From Candidatus Omnitrophota bacterium (GTDB taxonomy: Bacteria; Omnitrophota; Gorgyraeia; Zapsychrales; Zapsychraceae): a stretch of DNA of 54,858 bases. The translations under genes and the position numbers were made by a program. The notes beneath the pieces were generated by a model, which had not been told where the DNA came from, ran no database searches, and saw nothing but the letters and a program-made list of their open reading frames with translations. The stretch is taken from contig JAGVNC010000043.1 of NCBI GenBank assembly GCA_020053475.1, positions 1-54,858 on the forward strand, written 5' to 3'. This document shows positions 39,029 through 51,076 of the stretch, piece after piece (position 1 is the first letter of the stretch; each line of letters opens with the position of its first letter).

Positions 39029-39259
39029 ATGGAAGCAACACTCCCTTTAGGGTTATTTGCAGGTATTGGGGCTGGGTTAGTGGCTATTGGAGCAGGGATC
39101 GGCATCGGCCGATTAGCCGCTTCAGCGTTGGAGGGGATGGCCCGGCAACCCGAGGCTTCAGTCAAGCTGCAAACTGCCATGCTTATCGCGGCGTCTCTCA
39201 TTGAAGGCGTCGCTCTGTTTAGTTGTGTCATCTGTCTTTTGACAATCATCTTGAAATAA
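39029..39259 (+). CDS. atpE: ATP synthase subunit c
   Basis: GAGIGIGRLAASALEGMARQPEA hairpin and LIEGVALFS ion-binding Glu; start revised to ATG 39029 after AAGGAAAGG. Confidence 0.95.
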   Translation: MEATLPLGLFAGIGAGLVAIGAGIGIGRLAASALEGMARQPEASVKLQTAMLIAASLIEGVALFSCVICLLTIILK

Positions 39260-39277
39260 TCAACATCAATTTTTTAT

Positions 39278-39814
39278 ATGAACGAAACTCTGAATGTAGC
39301 GCAGCCATTGCATCATCCCGAGGAGGGCCAGAACACGTTATTGGCTCCTGACGCGGCTTTGTTGCTTTTGACGTGGATCACGTTTTTTACTCTTTTGGTG
39401 GTCCTGTATAAAACCGCCTGGAAGCCGATTTTAACGGCGCTTGAAAAGCGTGAAGCCATGATCCGCAAGGCTGTTGACAATGCTGAAGACGCTAAAAATC
39501 AATTGGCCAAAATCGCTGAGACGCGCGGACAGCTTATTAAAGAAGCCGATCGGGAGGCCCGAGAAATCGTTGAAGCCTCGCGCAAAGCGGCTGTTGAGGC
39601 GGCCAAGGTCATTGAGCATAAAGCCGAAGAACAAGCGCAGATCATCCTGGAGAATGCCCAGCGGGAAATTAAAGAAGCAAAAGAAGAGCTTGTTGCTGAT
39701 CTAAGAAGAGAAAGCGCTCAGGTCGCGGTCCAATTGGCCGAGAAAATTTTGGAAGAAAATTTAAACAACGAAAAAAACAATAAAATCATCGATCAGTTTA
39801 TCAAAAATTTATAA
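39278..39814 (+). CDS. atpF: ATP synthase subunit b
   Basis: Single TM plus long charged helix; position in operon. Confidence 0.92.
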   Translation: MNETLNVAQPLHHPEEGQNTLLAPDAALLLLTWITFFTLLVVLYKTAWKPILTALEKREAMIRKAVDNAEDAKNQLAKIAETRGQLIKEADREAREIVEASRKAAVEAAKVIEHKAEEQAQIILENAQREIKEAKEELVADLRRESAQVAVQLAEKILEENLNNEKNNKIIDQFIKNL

Positions 39815-40347
39815 TGGCTTCTATTGTTGCAAAACGGTATGCGTTGGCTTTCTATCAATTAGCGGAACAGTCTAACAAAATTGATGCTGTCACTAAAGAT
39901 GTTAAGCAGTTGGCTCGTCTAATTAAGGAAAGTGAAGAGTTTAAAAGATTTATTGATAATCCTGTTATCTCATCGATCAAGCGCTCCCATATCCTTAGGG
40001 ATTTGTTGCAAGGCTCCCTGGACGAATTAACACTTCGTTTCCTTATTTTTCTTGAATACAAAAAACGGTTTTCTTTCCTGCCTGGAATTTGCGCTTGTTT
40101 CGAAGAGCATTTTCTTCAGGCCCACAATGTTGCCCGTGTTGTGGTCGTCAGCCGCCAGAAACTTTCCGAATATCAAGTCAAAAATCTCGAAGCGCGATTC
40201 CAGCAAAAATTTAAGCAGGACATCCTTTTAGAGCAGAAGATTGATGAAAAACTCATCGGAGGGATTAAACTCCAATATGGTGATACCATTTATGATTACA
40301 CGTTACGCAAACACTTAGATCGATACAAAGAGGCTGTTTTAAAATGA
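39814..40347 (+). CDS. atpH: ATP synthase subunit delta
   Basis: [18 protein letters not shown]-terminal [18 protein letters not shown]. Confidence 0.93.
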   Translation: MASIVAKRYALAFYQLAEQSNKIDAVTKDVKQLARLIKESEEFKRFIDNPVISSIKRSHILRDLLQGSLDELTLRFLIFLEYKKRFSFLPGICACFEEHFLQAHNVARVVVVSRQKLSEYQVKNLEARFQQKFKQDILLEQKIDEKLIGGIKLQYGDTIYDYTLRKHLDRYKEAVLK

Positions 40348-40357
40348 AGGGAAGGGT

Positions 40358-41872
40358 ATGAATAAAATCAAACCAGCAGAAATTTCTCGCGTTTTACAGG
40401 AACAATTGGCCGACTTTGAAAAACGCATTGAAACCTATGAGGTGGGGACTGTCTTAAGTGTCGGCGACGGGATTGCCCGCGTTCATGGGCTGAATGCCAT
40501 CATGGCCGGCGAGCTTGTGGAGTTCCCGCATAAGATTAGGGGTATGGCCCTTAATTTGGAAGAAGATAATGTGGGGATCGCTATTTTCGGTGAAGATACA
40601 CACATCCGTGAAGGTGATCAAGTCAAACGCACGAAACGCATTGCGGCTGTCCCTGTTGGAGATGGATTAAGAGGGCGGGTTGTTGATGCACTGGGCCAAA
40701 CGATCGATGGATTGGCGCCTATTGAATCTAAAGAGCTTCGACAAATCGAAGTGAAAGCCCCGGGAATTATCGATCGTAAAAACGTCCATGAGCCCCTGCA
40801 AACAGGGATTAAAGTTATTGATGCGTTGACGCCGATTGGGCGCGGGCAGCGTGAGCTGATCCTTGGTGATCGAAAAACAGGAAAAACAACGTTGGCGGTT
40901 GATACCATTATCAACCAGCGAGGCGAAGGGGTCTTTTGTTTTTATGTCGCGATTGGGCAAAAACGCTCCACGGTAGCGCAGGTTTATGAAACATTGAAAA
41001 AATACGGCGCCATGGAATACACAACCATCATTGCCGCGACAGCGTCTGATCCTGCGCCCATGCAATTTTTGGCCCCTTATTCGGCAACGGCCATGGCGGA
41101 ATTTTACCGTGATAGCGGCCGGCACGCGCTGATTATTTACGATGATTTGACGAAACAGGCCCAAGCGTACCGGCAATTGTCCTTGTTGTTGCGCCGCCCG
41201 CCGGGACGCGAAGCTTTTCCGGGGGATATTTTTTACCTGCACAGCCGGTTGTTGGAACGCGCCGCCAAAATGAGTGACACAAAGGGAGCCGGAAGCCTCA
41301 CCGCCTTGCCTATTATTGAAACCCAAGCCGGAGATATTTCAGCCTACATTCCCACAAACGTCATTTCAATCACCGATGGTCAAATATTCTTGGAATCAGA
41401 TTTGTTTAATGCAGGACAACGGCCAGCCATTAACCCGGGATTATCTGTCTCCCGTGTCGGAGGCGATGCCCAGATTAAAGCGATGAAGCAAACAGCGGGG
41501 ACGTTGCGTTTGGATCTGGCACAATACCGCGAGCTGGAGGCTTTCTCCCAATTTGCTTCGGATTTGGATGAAGCCACGCGCAAACAATTAGAACGCGGGA
41601 AGCGGCTCATGCAAATCATTAAACAAGGAGTTCATGAACCATTGCCTGTTGTCAAACAGGTGGCCATTATTTATGCGGGGGTCAATGGATATCTCGATGA
41701 CATTCCCGTGACACAAATCAAAGAATTTGAAACTCAGCTTTTGGATGCGCTGGATTCCAATTACACTGACTTTGTTCGTTTGTTTAATAAGGAAAAAGCC
41801 TTAACCCAACCCCTGAAGGCCGCGTTGGATCAATTGCTAACCGAATTTAAGGCCCGATTCAAAAGAACATAA
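40358..41872 (+). CDS. atpA: ATP synthase subunit alpha
   Basis: [14 protein letters not shown]-loop, [30 protein letters not shown]. Confidence 0.97.
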   Translation: MNKIKPAEISRVLQEQLADFEKRIETYEVGTVLSVGDGIARVHGLNAIMAGELVEFPHKIRGMALNLEEDNVGIAIFGEDTHIREGDQVKRTKRIAAVPVGDGLRGRVVDALGQTIDGLAPIESKELRQIEVKAPGIIDRKNVHEPLQTGIKVIDALTPIGRGQRELILGDRKTGKTTLAVDTIINQRGEGVFCFYVAIGQKRSTVAQVYETLKKYGAMEYTTIIAATASDPAPMQFLAPYSATAMAEFYRDSGRHALIIYDDLTKQAQAYRQLSLLLRRPPGREAFPGDIFYLHSRLLERAAKMSDTKGAGSLTALPIIETQAGDISAYIPTNVISITDGQIFLESDLFNAGQRPAINPGLSVSRVGGDAQIKAMKQTAGTLRLDLAQYRELEAFSQFASDLDEATRKQLERGKRLMQIIKQGVHEPLPVVKQVAIIYAGVNGYLDDIPVTQIKEFETQLLDALDSNYTDFVRLFNKEKALTQPLKAALDQLLTEFKARFKRT

Positions 41873-41874
41873 CC

Positions 41875-42744
41875 ATGCCGAGCATAAAAGAATACAACAT
41901 CAAATTGCGCAGTTTAAAAAATACCCAAAAAATTACAAAAACCATGAAAATGGTTTCGGTCAGTAAATTGCGTAAAGCCCAGGAAGCCCAGGCGAAAGCC
42001 AAACAATACGCCCAAACAATTACGGAGCTGATCACACGCATTGTGGGCTCCGTTGATGATTCGTTGCATCCTCTTTTGCAATCCAAAGAGCATCTTAAAA
42101 AAGCCCTTATCCTTGTTTACACCTCCGATAAAGGGCTGTGCGGAGGGTTTAATAATAACGCCCATCAAGAAGCATTGCTGTGGATTAACCAGAATCGTAC
42201 CCGTTATTCGGCAATTGAGGTTAGTTGTGTGGGCCGTCGCAGTTACATGTTCTTTCAACAAAGGGAGAAAGTAAGAAAATATTACAAAGATTTTAGCGGT
42301 GATCCGCAATTTGATCGGGCCATGGCGATTGGGGAAGACCTTACCGAATATTTTTTAAATAATGAATACGGCGAAATTTTCATCGTTTATAACCAATTCT
42401 TCAGCCCTCTTTCCCAGAAAGCTGTTTTTCAAAAGATTATTCCTGCCGAACCGGAGGAGATTGTTAAAAAAAATGGCGGCATGGTGAGGGATTATCTCTT
42501 TGAACCGTCGGCCAAAGAATTATTAAATTTTCTCATTCCGCACTTTCTTTATTTTAAAATTTATTTTGCTTTTCTCGAAAATTGGGCAGGGGAACACGGA
42601 GCTCGCATGACCGCGATGGATAACGCGACAAAGAATGCTTCCGATTTAATTGATCGGTATACATTATTACGCAATCGCGCCCGGCAATCTCAAATCACAA
42701 CGGAATTAACGGAAATTATCTCCGGTGCTGAAGCCATTCAATAG
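41875..42744 (+). CDS. atpG: ATP synthase subunit gamma
   Basis: N-terminal KLRSLKNTQKITKTMKMVSVSKLRKAQ; C-terminal RARQSQITTELTEIISGAEAI. Confidence 0.96.
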   Translation: MPSIKEYNIKLRSLKNTQKITKTMKMVSVSKLRKAQEAQAKAKQYAQTITELITRIVGSVDDSLHPLLQSKEHLKKALILVYTSDKGLCGGFNNNAHQEALLWINQNRTRYSAIEVSCVGRRSYMFFQQREKVRKYYKDFSGDPQFDRAMAIGEDLTEYFLNNEYGEIFIVYNQFFSPLSQKAVFQKIIPAEPEEIVKKNGGMVRDYLFEPSAKELLNFLIPHFLYFKIYFAFLENWAGEHGARMTAMDNATKNASDLIDRYTLLRNRARQSQITTELTEIISGAEAIQ

Positions 42745-42785
42745 GTTTTTTATGAAAGGCCTGACGCTTACTAAATAATTTTCTA

Positions 42786-44264
<1,479 letters not shown>

Positions 44265-44282
44265 GATTAAGATGAGGGAATG

Positions 44283-44582
44283 ATGGCCGAATATTCGTTA
44301 CGATTTGTTACAGGCGCAGGTGACGTCTTTTCCGGGAATGTCGAAAGCCTTGTGGCCCCGGGGCAGCAAGGCTTGCTAGGAGTTTTGGCTCACCACGCCC
44401 CATTGATCAGCCTCTTGAAAAAAGGGGTTGTCAAAATTCGTCAGGCCAGCCAAGAATATTTTTACGTCATCCAATCCGGGATACTTGAAATTGATGGGAA
44501 AGGCAAGGCTCTTATTTTAACGGACACCGCCGTTGCGTTGAAGTCCGAAAATGAAGCCCAAGAATATTTAAAAAAAAGTTAA
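44283..44582 (+). CDS. atpC: ATP synthase subunit epsilon
   Basis: Short epsilon-like beta domain (GDVFSGNVESLVAPGQQGLLGVLAHHAPLIS). Confidence 0.92.
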   Translation: MAEYSLRFVTGAGDVFSGNVESLVAPGQQGLLGVLAHHAPLISLLKKGVVKIRQASQEYFYVIQSGILEIDGKGKALILTDTAVALKSENEAQEYLKKS

Positions 44583-44631
44583 AATTTCTTTTTTATCGCA
44601 ACTTCATTGTTATAATTGGTTCGATGCAGTC

Positions 44632-45525
44632 ATGGAAAAAGATTTTTTGAAACAGGACACGGGTAAATCTGTTGAATCAGTAGAAGGCTCTGGCGAAAAA
44701 CCGTTTTTTCGCGTCATTGTTCATTCGTTCTTTATCATTCCGTTTCTTATCGCTGTCTTTTGCCTTTTGTTGTTTGGCGCGATGCATTTATTAACCCGTG
44801 AAAATCGGGATGCTTACGATTATCTTGAGGATGTCAAAGTGGGGGGGATGACAAAACGTTGGCAAGCGGCTTTTGAATTATCTAAAATGTTAGTGAATGC
44901 TCAACAAGCCCCTAAAGAAAAAAGGTTTATCAATGAATTGATCGCGGCCTTTAATGGGGCAAAACAGGATGATCCGCGAGTACGCCAATATTTAGCTCTG
45001 GCGATGGGACGTACTCAAAACCCTGAATTTCTTAACCTCTTGCTTGAAGCGTTAGATGATGACAAAGACGAAAATTTACCGACAATCATTTACGCGTTAG
45101 GGATGCTCAAGCAAAAAGAAGCGGCCTTGGCCTTAGCAAAATTTGTTCATCATTCTAATGCCCGGATTCGTTCATTGAGCATTGCAGCCTTAGGGCACAT
45201 CGGCAATCCTTCATCGCAGCCTGTTCTTAAGCAGGGATTAATTGATGCCGAGGCGAATGTGCAATGGGGAGCGGCGTTGGCTTTAGCTCAAATGGGAGAC
45301 TTCTCGGGAAAAGATATTCTTTTTGATTTATTAGATCGCCGTTATCTCGACAATTTTAAAGAAGTAAATCCTGAAGAACAGAATCAGCTCATCATGGCAA
45401 CGATCCAATCTGCTTCCCTATTCGATGATGGGCAGCTTCAGGCTCGCATCCGTGAAATTTCTCAAACGGATAAAAATATGCAGGTGCGTGCTTACGCTTT
45501 ACAATATCTAAAATCAACACATTGA
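44632..45525 (+). CDS. Membrane-anchored HEAT-repeat protein
   Basis: One N-terminal TM, then HEAT-like repeats (RIRSLSIAALGHIGNPSSQPVLKQGL); precedes the Rieske gene. Confidence 0.75.
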   Translation: MEKDFLKQDTGKSVESVEGSGEKPFFRVIVHSFFIIPFLIAVFCLLLFGAMHLLTRENRDAYDYLEDVKVGGMTKRWQAAFELSKMLVNAQQAPKEKRFINELIAAFNGAKQDDPRVRQYLALAMGRTQNPEFLNLLLEALDDDKDENLPTIIYALGMLKQKEAALALAKFVHHSNARIRSLSIAALGHIGNPSSQPVLKQGLIDAEANVQWGAALALAQMGDFSGKDILFDLLDRRYLDNFKEVNPEEQNQLIMATIQSASLFDDGQLQARIREISQTDKNMQVRAYALQYLKSTH

Positions 45526-45538
45526 ATTTGGAGAATCT

Positions 45539-46105
45539 GTGAATACCCCAGTTACTTCCTCAAGCCAATCGGCTCCGGTCCAACCTCCCAGTCGTCCTGT
45601 TCAAAAACCCGATGATGCAAATATGGATCGCCGTTCCTTTATTAAGTGGTTGCCCTTAGGCTGGGCTGCTTTTGCGGCTGTTGTGGCCGGATATGGAACA
45701 CTTGTTTTACGATATTTATTTCCCAATGTTTTGTTTGAACCTAAACAATCCTTCCTTGCTGGAACGATTGATGATTATACAGCAGGAGAAGTTTCCGAAC
45801 GATTTAAAGAACGCTACGGCGTTTGGGTTGTGCGGGATTCCGAAAAAATTTATGCTCTGTCTACTGTATGTACGCATTTAGGATGCACGCCGAATTGGTT
45901 GGCTAGCGAGGCGAAATTTAAATGCCCGTGCCATGGGAGTGGTTTTTACAAAACGGGCATCAATTTCGAAGGCCCGGCCCCGCGGCCTTTGGAACGTTTT
46001 AAGATCTTTCTGGCTGATGACGGGGAAATCGTTGTTGATAAAACACAAAAGTTCCAGCAGGAAAAAGGGGAGTGGATCGACCCTGATTCCTATATCCTGG
46101 CCTAA
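45539..46105 (+). CDS. Rieske iron-sulfur protein
   Basis: Tat-like DRRSFIK plus TM; CTHLGC...CPCHGSGF. GTG start. Confidence 0.95.
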   Translation: MNTPVTSSSQSAPVQPPSRPVQKPDDANMDRRSFIKWLPLGWAAFAAVVAGYGTLVLRYLFPNVLFEPKQSFLAGTIDDYTAGEVSERFKERYGVWVVRDSEKIYALSTVCTHLGCTPNWLASEAKFKCPCHGSGFYKTGINFEGPAPRPLERFKIFLADDGEIVVDKTQKFQQEKGEWIDPDSYILA

Positions 46106-46119
46106 CTTAAGGAAGAACC

Positions 46120-46914
46120 ATGCCGTATTTTGATTCAGGTGAAAGTTTATTTGAGAAATTTTGTAAGACACAGGTAGGAAGGGCCATCTTCCGCACAGGG
46201 ATCCCGCGCAATCAGCGCCAGCGCATGATGATCATGCTTAATGGCGTTTTTCTGCATTTGCATCCGGTACGTTTGCCCAAACATGCGGTCAAAGTCAAAT
46301 ACACCTGGTGCATGGGGGGGTTGTCATTCTTTGTGTTTCTTGTCTTGACGGTGACGGGAATTTTATTGATGTTCTATTATCGCCCAACAGTTGAATATGC
46401 TTACGGAGACATTATCGATTTGAAGGAACAAGTCCCGCTGGGGTTGATGCGCGAAATTCATCGTTGGGGCGCCCATTTAATGGTCGTCACGGTCTGGCTG
46501 CACATGTTCCGTGTTTTTATGACAGGTTCTTATAAGCCGCCGCGCGAATTCAATTGGGTCATTGGAGTTATTTTGCTTGTCTTGACGATGCTCATGAGTT
46601 TTACAGGATATCTTTTGCCGTGGGACCAGTTAGCCATCTGGGCCATTACGGTCGGTTCCAATATGGCTGGCGCGACTCCTTTGGTCGGGGCATCCGGGCC
46701 TGGTGCGTCATTGTTGGCCATCGGCGATGTGAATTTCATTACGTCTTCGAGCGATGCCCGTTTTGCCATGCTTGGTGGGCGTTTTGTCGGCGAAGGCGCT
46801 TTATTGCGATTTTATGTTTTGCATTGTATCGGGTTGCCTTTTGTTATGATGATTTTTATGATCGTCCATTTTTGGCGGGTGCGTAAAGATGGCGGAATCT
46901 CGGGCCCAACATAA
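46120..46914 (+). CDS. Cytochrome b6-type N-terminal cytochrome b subunit
   Basis: [33 protein letters not shown]; second His pair spaced as in b6; WCMGG Cys. Confidence 0.95.
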   Translation: MPYFDSGESLFEKFCKTQVGRAIFRTGIPRNQRQRMMIMLNGVFLHLHPVRLPKHAVKVKYTWCMGGLSFFVFLVLTVTGILLMFYYRPTVEYAYGDIIDLKEQVPLGLMREIHRWGAHLMVVTVWLHMFRVFMTGSYKPPREFNWVIGVILLVLTMLMSFTGYLLPWDQLAIWAITVGSNMAGATPLVGASGPGASLLAIGDVNFITSSSDARFAMLGGRFVGEGALLRFYVLHCIGLPFVMMIFMIVHFWRVRKDGGISGPT

Positions 46915-46928
46915 GGGACAAAATAATC

Positions 46929-48047
46929 ATGGCCGAATCGATTAAGCATTTCATCAATTTTGCAGCAAACCCCAAGGTCTTATTTCCTTGTTTGCTTATT
47001 TTGACGTTGTTTATGTTCCCCGGCAACGATAAGCTGCTCGCTATTAATAAAAGACTGGGGCTATATAAATTATGGACAAAGAAGGGAGGGATTTTCCTTT
47101 TTTCATTCATGCTGCTGTTTTTTATTTTTGGGTTAACCGATCCTAATTTTCGCCTTATTGTTACCAAGCCTGACAATGTGCCTATTGTCGCGTTGCTTTT
47201 TTTGGTTAATTTTTTCTTATGGCTCAGCATGAAACAGGCTTGGGAAAATGACGCGCGCATCGCAAAGGGGCAGCCACCGCAAGAAGCTGAAGATGCCAAA
47301 GAAAAAATCCTCGTTTGGCCGGACCTCGTTTACATTGAATTCATTGCGTTGATTTTATGCTCAGCGTTATTGCTTGCCTGGGCGTGCGCGTTGCCGGCCC
47401 CTCTGGAAGAACCGGCCAACCCTTCCGTGTCACCGAACCCTTCGAAGGCGCCCTGGTATTTCTTGGGATTACAAGAAATGCTCGTTTATTTTGATCCTTG
47501 GCTGGCAGGCGTTGTTTTTCCTACCATTATTATGCTCGGCTTTATGTGTATTCCATTTTTAGATAATAATAAAAAAGGATGCGGCTACTACACTTTTAAC
47601 GAGCGTAAAATGGCTATTTCTATTTTCATGTTTCTCTGGCTGGTGCTTTGGATTTTTTTAATGACAACGGGGACATTTTTACGCGGCCCTAACTGGAATT
47701 TTTTTGGCCCTTTCGAATATTGGGACATCCACAAACTCGAAGCATTAACCAATATTAACCTATCAGAATATATTTATATGATTTTGCTTAAACAGCCGGT
47801 TCCTGAGAATATTCTTCTTCGGGAAATATGGGGGTTCCTGGCCTTGGGGCTTTATTTTGGGCTGACACCGATACTATTAGCGTTGACATTTCTAAAGAAT
47901 GTCTTTAAGCAGTTAGGCGTCTTGCGTTACAGCATCTTTACTTTTTTGCTCTTATGCGCCTTGAGTTTGCCGATCAAAATGTTTTTGCGCTGGGCCTTTA
48001 ACATTAAATATATTGTCGCTATCCCGGAATTTTTCTTTAATATTTAA
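46929..48047 (+). CDS. Cytochrome b C-terminal (subunit IV-like) with extra N-terminal TM helices
   Basis: VWPDLVYIEF, PNPSKAPWYFLGLQEMLVYFDPW, preceded by about three hydrophobic helices. Confidence 0.88.
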   Translation: MAESIKHFINFAANPKVLFPCLLILTLFMFPGNDKLLAINKRLGLYKLWTKKGGIFLFSFMLLFFIFGLTDPNFRLIVTKPDNVPIVALLFLVNFFLWLSMKQAWENDARIAKGQPPQEAEDAKEKILVWPDLVYIEFIALILCSALLLAWACALPAPLEEPANPSVSPNPSKAPWYFLGLQEMLVYFDPWLAGVVFPTIIMLGFMCIPFLDNNKKGCGYYTFNERKMAISIFMFLWLVLWIFLMTTGTFLRGPNWNFFGPFEYWDIHKLEALTNINLSEYIYMILLKQPVPENILLREIWGFLALGLYFGLTPILLALTFLKNVFKQLGVLRYSIFTFLLLCALSLPIKMFLRWAFNIKYIVAIPEFFFNI

Positions 48048-48071
48048 TTTGCTAAGAACTTCGAGGGAATT

Positions 48072-51050
48072 GTGGGGAAAGACGAACGCCACTATAATAT
48101 TAATAATCTCAACATCCTGTTTGCTTGCGCCAGTTTAATCCTTTTAAGCGCTTTGGGCTGGCTTTTTGTCAAAGATTATTCGCGCCCCTGGAAAAAACAT
48201 CAACAAGATTTTCGTGCTTTGGAAGTTGAACAAACTCGCGTCAAACTCGATTCATCTTCATCTGCATTAGCCAGCAATCCTGAGTATCAAGCCCTCCAAG
48301 AAGAGCTCACAAAAGCCCGCGAAGCTTATAACGCTCAATGCCGGCAAAATGAAGCATTGCAAAAAGAGATTAAATCTCTGCAGGCTCATGACGATTCTCT
48401 CCAGCAACAATATCGATTTACAAAGTCGGAATTCGATGCGGCGCGTTATCGTTTAGAAATTGCCAAAGAGCATCCGGGAGCCGCCGCGTACTTGGTTAAA
48501 GCCCAGAAGGAATATGCTGACGTCGAAAGCAAGTTGCACAAACTCCTGGTGGACACTCAAAGTTCCGCCGATACTCTTAAAGCGAAGAATGATGTTAATG
48601 CGCAGTGTGGTGCGCAGTTGGCCGAGTTGGAACGGAAAGAACGTGAATTAGCCCGGCAAAAGAATTTCCTTTCGCGCAAATTAGAAAACATCGATCCCGG
48701 AGAGATGACTTTCGTCAATCAAATGGCCAATTTGATCCGTGATTTGCCCATCATTGATCTGGCCAATCCCAACAACAAGATCAAGCAGGTCGTTTTAAAA
48801 GACATCCGCGAGGATGTTAACTTCCTGGAAGTCCCTAAGGTTGACCGTTGCATCACCTGCCATTTAGGAATCGATAACCCGGATTATGCGAATATGCCTC
48901 AACCTTTCAGGACGCATCCCAACCTTGAGCTTTATTTAGGAAAAGAGTCGACCCACCCCTTAGAGGAGTTCGGGTGTACGGTTTGTCACGGGGGTAGAGG
49001 AAGAGGAACGGATTTTACAACGGCAGCCCATACCCCATCATCAGAAGAACAAGCCCAGGAATGGGAGAAAAAGTATCGCTGGCAGGAGATGCGTCTTTGG
49101 GAGGAACCCATGCTTCCTTTGGCGCAGACAGAGGCAGGATGCTTTAAATGTCATGCCGGTCAAAGCACGATTAAAGGCGCTGATAAGTTAAATTTAGGCC
49201 TTGAGCTTATTGAAAAAGCCGGATGCTACGGATGCCATTTTATTGAAAAATATAAAGATTGGCCGCAGCCCGGGCCTGATTTAACAAAGATAGCGGCAAA
49301 AGTTTCTAAAGAATGGGCCTATCAATGGATTGAGAACCCCAAGGCTTTCCGACCGGATACGCGCATGCCTTCGTTCTATCATCTGTCTAATAATAGCGAT
49401 CCTGAGTCCATGATAAGGGGGGAACAGGAAATCCATGCCATCGTTCATTATTTATTCCAGCATAGTGAAGAATTCCCGATGGAAAAAATTCCTTCCACGG
49501 GAGACGCCCATCGAGGCCAAGATATTGTCGAGTCTGTGGGTTGCTTTGCCTGTCATCAAGTGGGGTCAAATCCTCAAGAGGGAAAAACAACGGCCGATTC
49601 CCTACGCCGGGAGCACGGCCCGAATCTCATTGGCTTGGGAAGGAAGACAACCAAGGAGTGGATTTATCACTGGGTCAAAAATCCTCCTCGGTATCATCCC
49701 GCTACTCGTATGCCAAATTTGCGCTTGACCGATCAAGAGGCCGCCGATGTCGTTGAATATTTAGCATCTCAACAAACTCCTGAATTTGACCAACAGGCTA
49801 TTCCTGCTTTGGATCCACAGGTGGTCGACAGGATCACGCTCGAATTTCTCAAAAAATCCCTTTCTAATAAAGCGGCCGGAGAAAAGTTAGCCGCGATGAC
49901 CCTGGATGAGAAGTTATTGTTCTCCGGGGAGAAGCTGATCGGCAGCTACGGCTGCTATGGTTGTCACACCATTGCTGGCTTTGAAGAAATGAAAAAACCG
50001 GGGACGGAGCTCACGGAAGAAGGCAGTAAGGCCCTGCATAATCTTGACTTTGGGTTTGTTCATATCGATCATACAAAGCCGGCCTGGTTTGCACAAAAAT
50101 TACACGATCCGCGCAGTTTCGACAAAGACAAAGTAAAAATATGGGAAGAGAAGTTAAAAATGCCCAACTTTTATTTTTCTGAACAAGAAATAGACGCGAT
50201 GACAACAGCGCTTTTAGGATTCGTCGAAGCTAAGGGCATCCAAGATAAGATTGTCCCCCGGACACCTGAAAATCTTTACATTGAAGAAGGGCAAAAAATT
50301 ATTCGTCAACTGAATTGCCAGTCGTGCCATATGATCGAAGGTGAGGGAGGGACAATCCAGGAGAGCGTCAAGCAGTGGCTCATCAAGCATGATGGTAAAT
50401 CTGCGGATGAGGCGGCCGCTATTGTTTTAAGTTTCAGCCCGCCTAACCTTGTTGGCGAAGGGAAGAAGGTGCAGCCACAGTGGTTGTTTGATTTCCTCCA
50501 TCAACCGACGACAATCCGCCCTTGGCTTAAAGTGCGTATGCCTACTTACACGTTCAACGCGGATCACCTCAATAGCCTCCTTCAATACTTTAACGCTTTA
50601 GATAAAGAGCCGTTCCCCTTCACGGATAATGTCGACGTTAATTTGACGCAGGAAGAGTACCTTGCTGCGGAAAAGTTATTTTCAGATGAATATTTCGATT
50701 GCGCGAAATGCCACATTGTTGGGGATAAAATGCCCGGCGGTTCACCCGAAAACTGGGCGCCTAACTTTGCGTTGGCTAAAACTCGTTTAAAGCCAGGCTG
50801 GATCCTCGAATGGATGAAAAATCCGGCAGCCCTTTTACCAGGGACGAAAATGCCGACATATTTTGATCCAGAGAATTACCATGAATCCGGGCCTCCGGAC
50901 ATTTTAAATGGCGATGAAGATACGCAAATCCGAGTGTTGCGCAATTATCTAAATACGATCGCTCCTTTGACAACTTCTCAAGAAACGAAAAAGAATCCGG
51001 AGGTTAAAGAAGCTCCCGAAACTTTAGTGGCTCCAGCCGTTTCTAAATAA
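48072..51050 (+). CDS. Octaheme c-type cytochrome with N-terminal TM and coiled-coil
   Basis: Eight CXXCH motifs (CITCH, CTVCH, CFKCH, CYGCH, CFACH, CYGCH, CQSCH, CAKCH), five MPxF/L/Y axial-Met-like motifs, GTG start. Confidence 0.93.
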   Translation: MGKDERHYNINNLNILFACASLILLSALGWLFVKDYSRPWKKHQQDFRALEVEQTRVKLDSSSSALASNPEYQALQEELTKAREAYNAQCRQNEALQKEIKSLQAHDDSLQQQYRFTKSEFDAARYRLEIAKEHPGAAAYLVKAQKEYADVESKLHKLLVDTQSSADTLKAKNDVNAQCGAQLAELERKERELARQKNFLSRKLENIDPGEMTFVNQMANLIRDLPIIDLANPNNKIKQVVLKDIREDVNFLEVPKVDRCITCHLGIDNPDYANMPQPFRTHPNLELYLGKESTHPLEEFGCTVCHGGRGRGTDFTTAAHTPSSEEQAQEWEKKYRWQEMRLWEEPMLPLAQTEAGCFKCHAGQSTIKGADKLNLGLELIEKAGCYGCHFIEKYKDWPQPGPDLTKIAAKVSKEWAYQWIENPKAFRPDTRMPSFYHLSNNSDPESMIRGEQEIHAIVHYLFQHSEEFPMEKIPSTGDAHRGQDIVESVGCFACHQVGSNPQEGKTTADSLRREHGPNLIGLGRKTTKEWIYHWVKNPPRYHPATRMPNLRLTDQEAADVVEYLASQQTPEFDQQAIPALDPQVVDRITLEFLKKSLSNKAAGEKLAAMTLDEKLLFSGEKLIGSYGCYGCHTIAGFEEMKKPGTELTEEGSKALHNLDFGFVHIDHTKPAWFAQKLHDPRSFDKDKVKIWEEKLKMPNFYFSEQEIDAMTTALLGFVEAKGIQDKIVPRTPENLYIEEGQKIIRQLNCQSCHMIEGEGGTIQESVKQWLIKHDGKSADEAAAIVLSFSPPNLVGEGKKVQPQWLFDFLHQPTTIRPWLKVRMPTYTFNADHLNSLLQYFNALDKEPFPFTDNVDVNLTQEEYLAAEKLFSDEYFDCAKCHIVGDKMPGGSPENWAPNFALAKTRLKPGWILEWMKNPAALLPGTKMPTYFDPENYHESGPPDILNGDEDTQIRVLRNYLNTIAPLTTSQETKKNPEVKEAPETLVAPAVSK

Positions 51051-51076
51051 TTTTTTTTTAAACATTTGATAAGCGC

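Noticed and set aside
40667-41326. 219-aa minus-strand ORF inside atpA
   Set aside because: Shadow ORF opposite a strongly conserved gene; composition typical of antisense translation.
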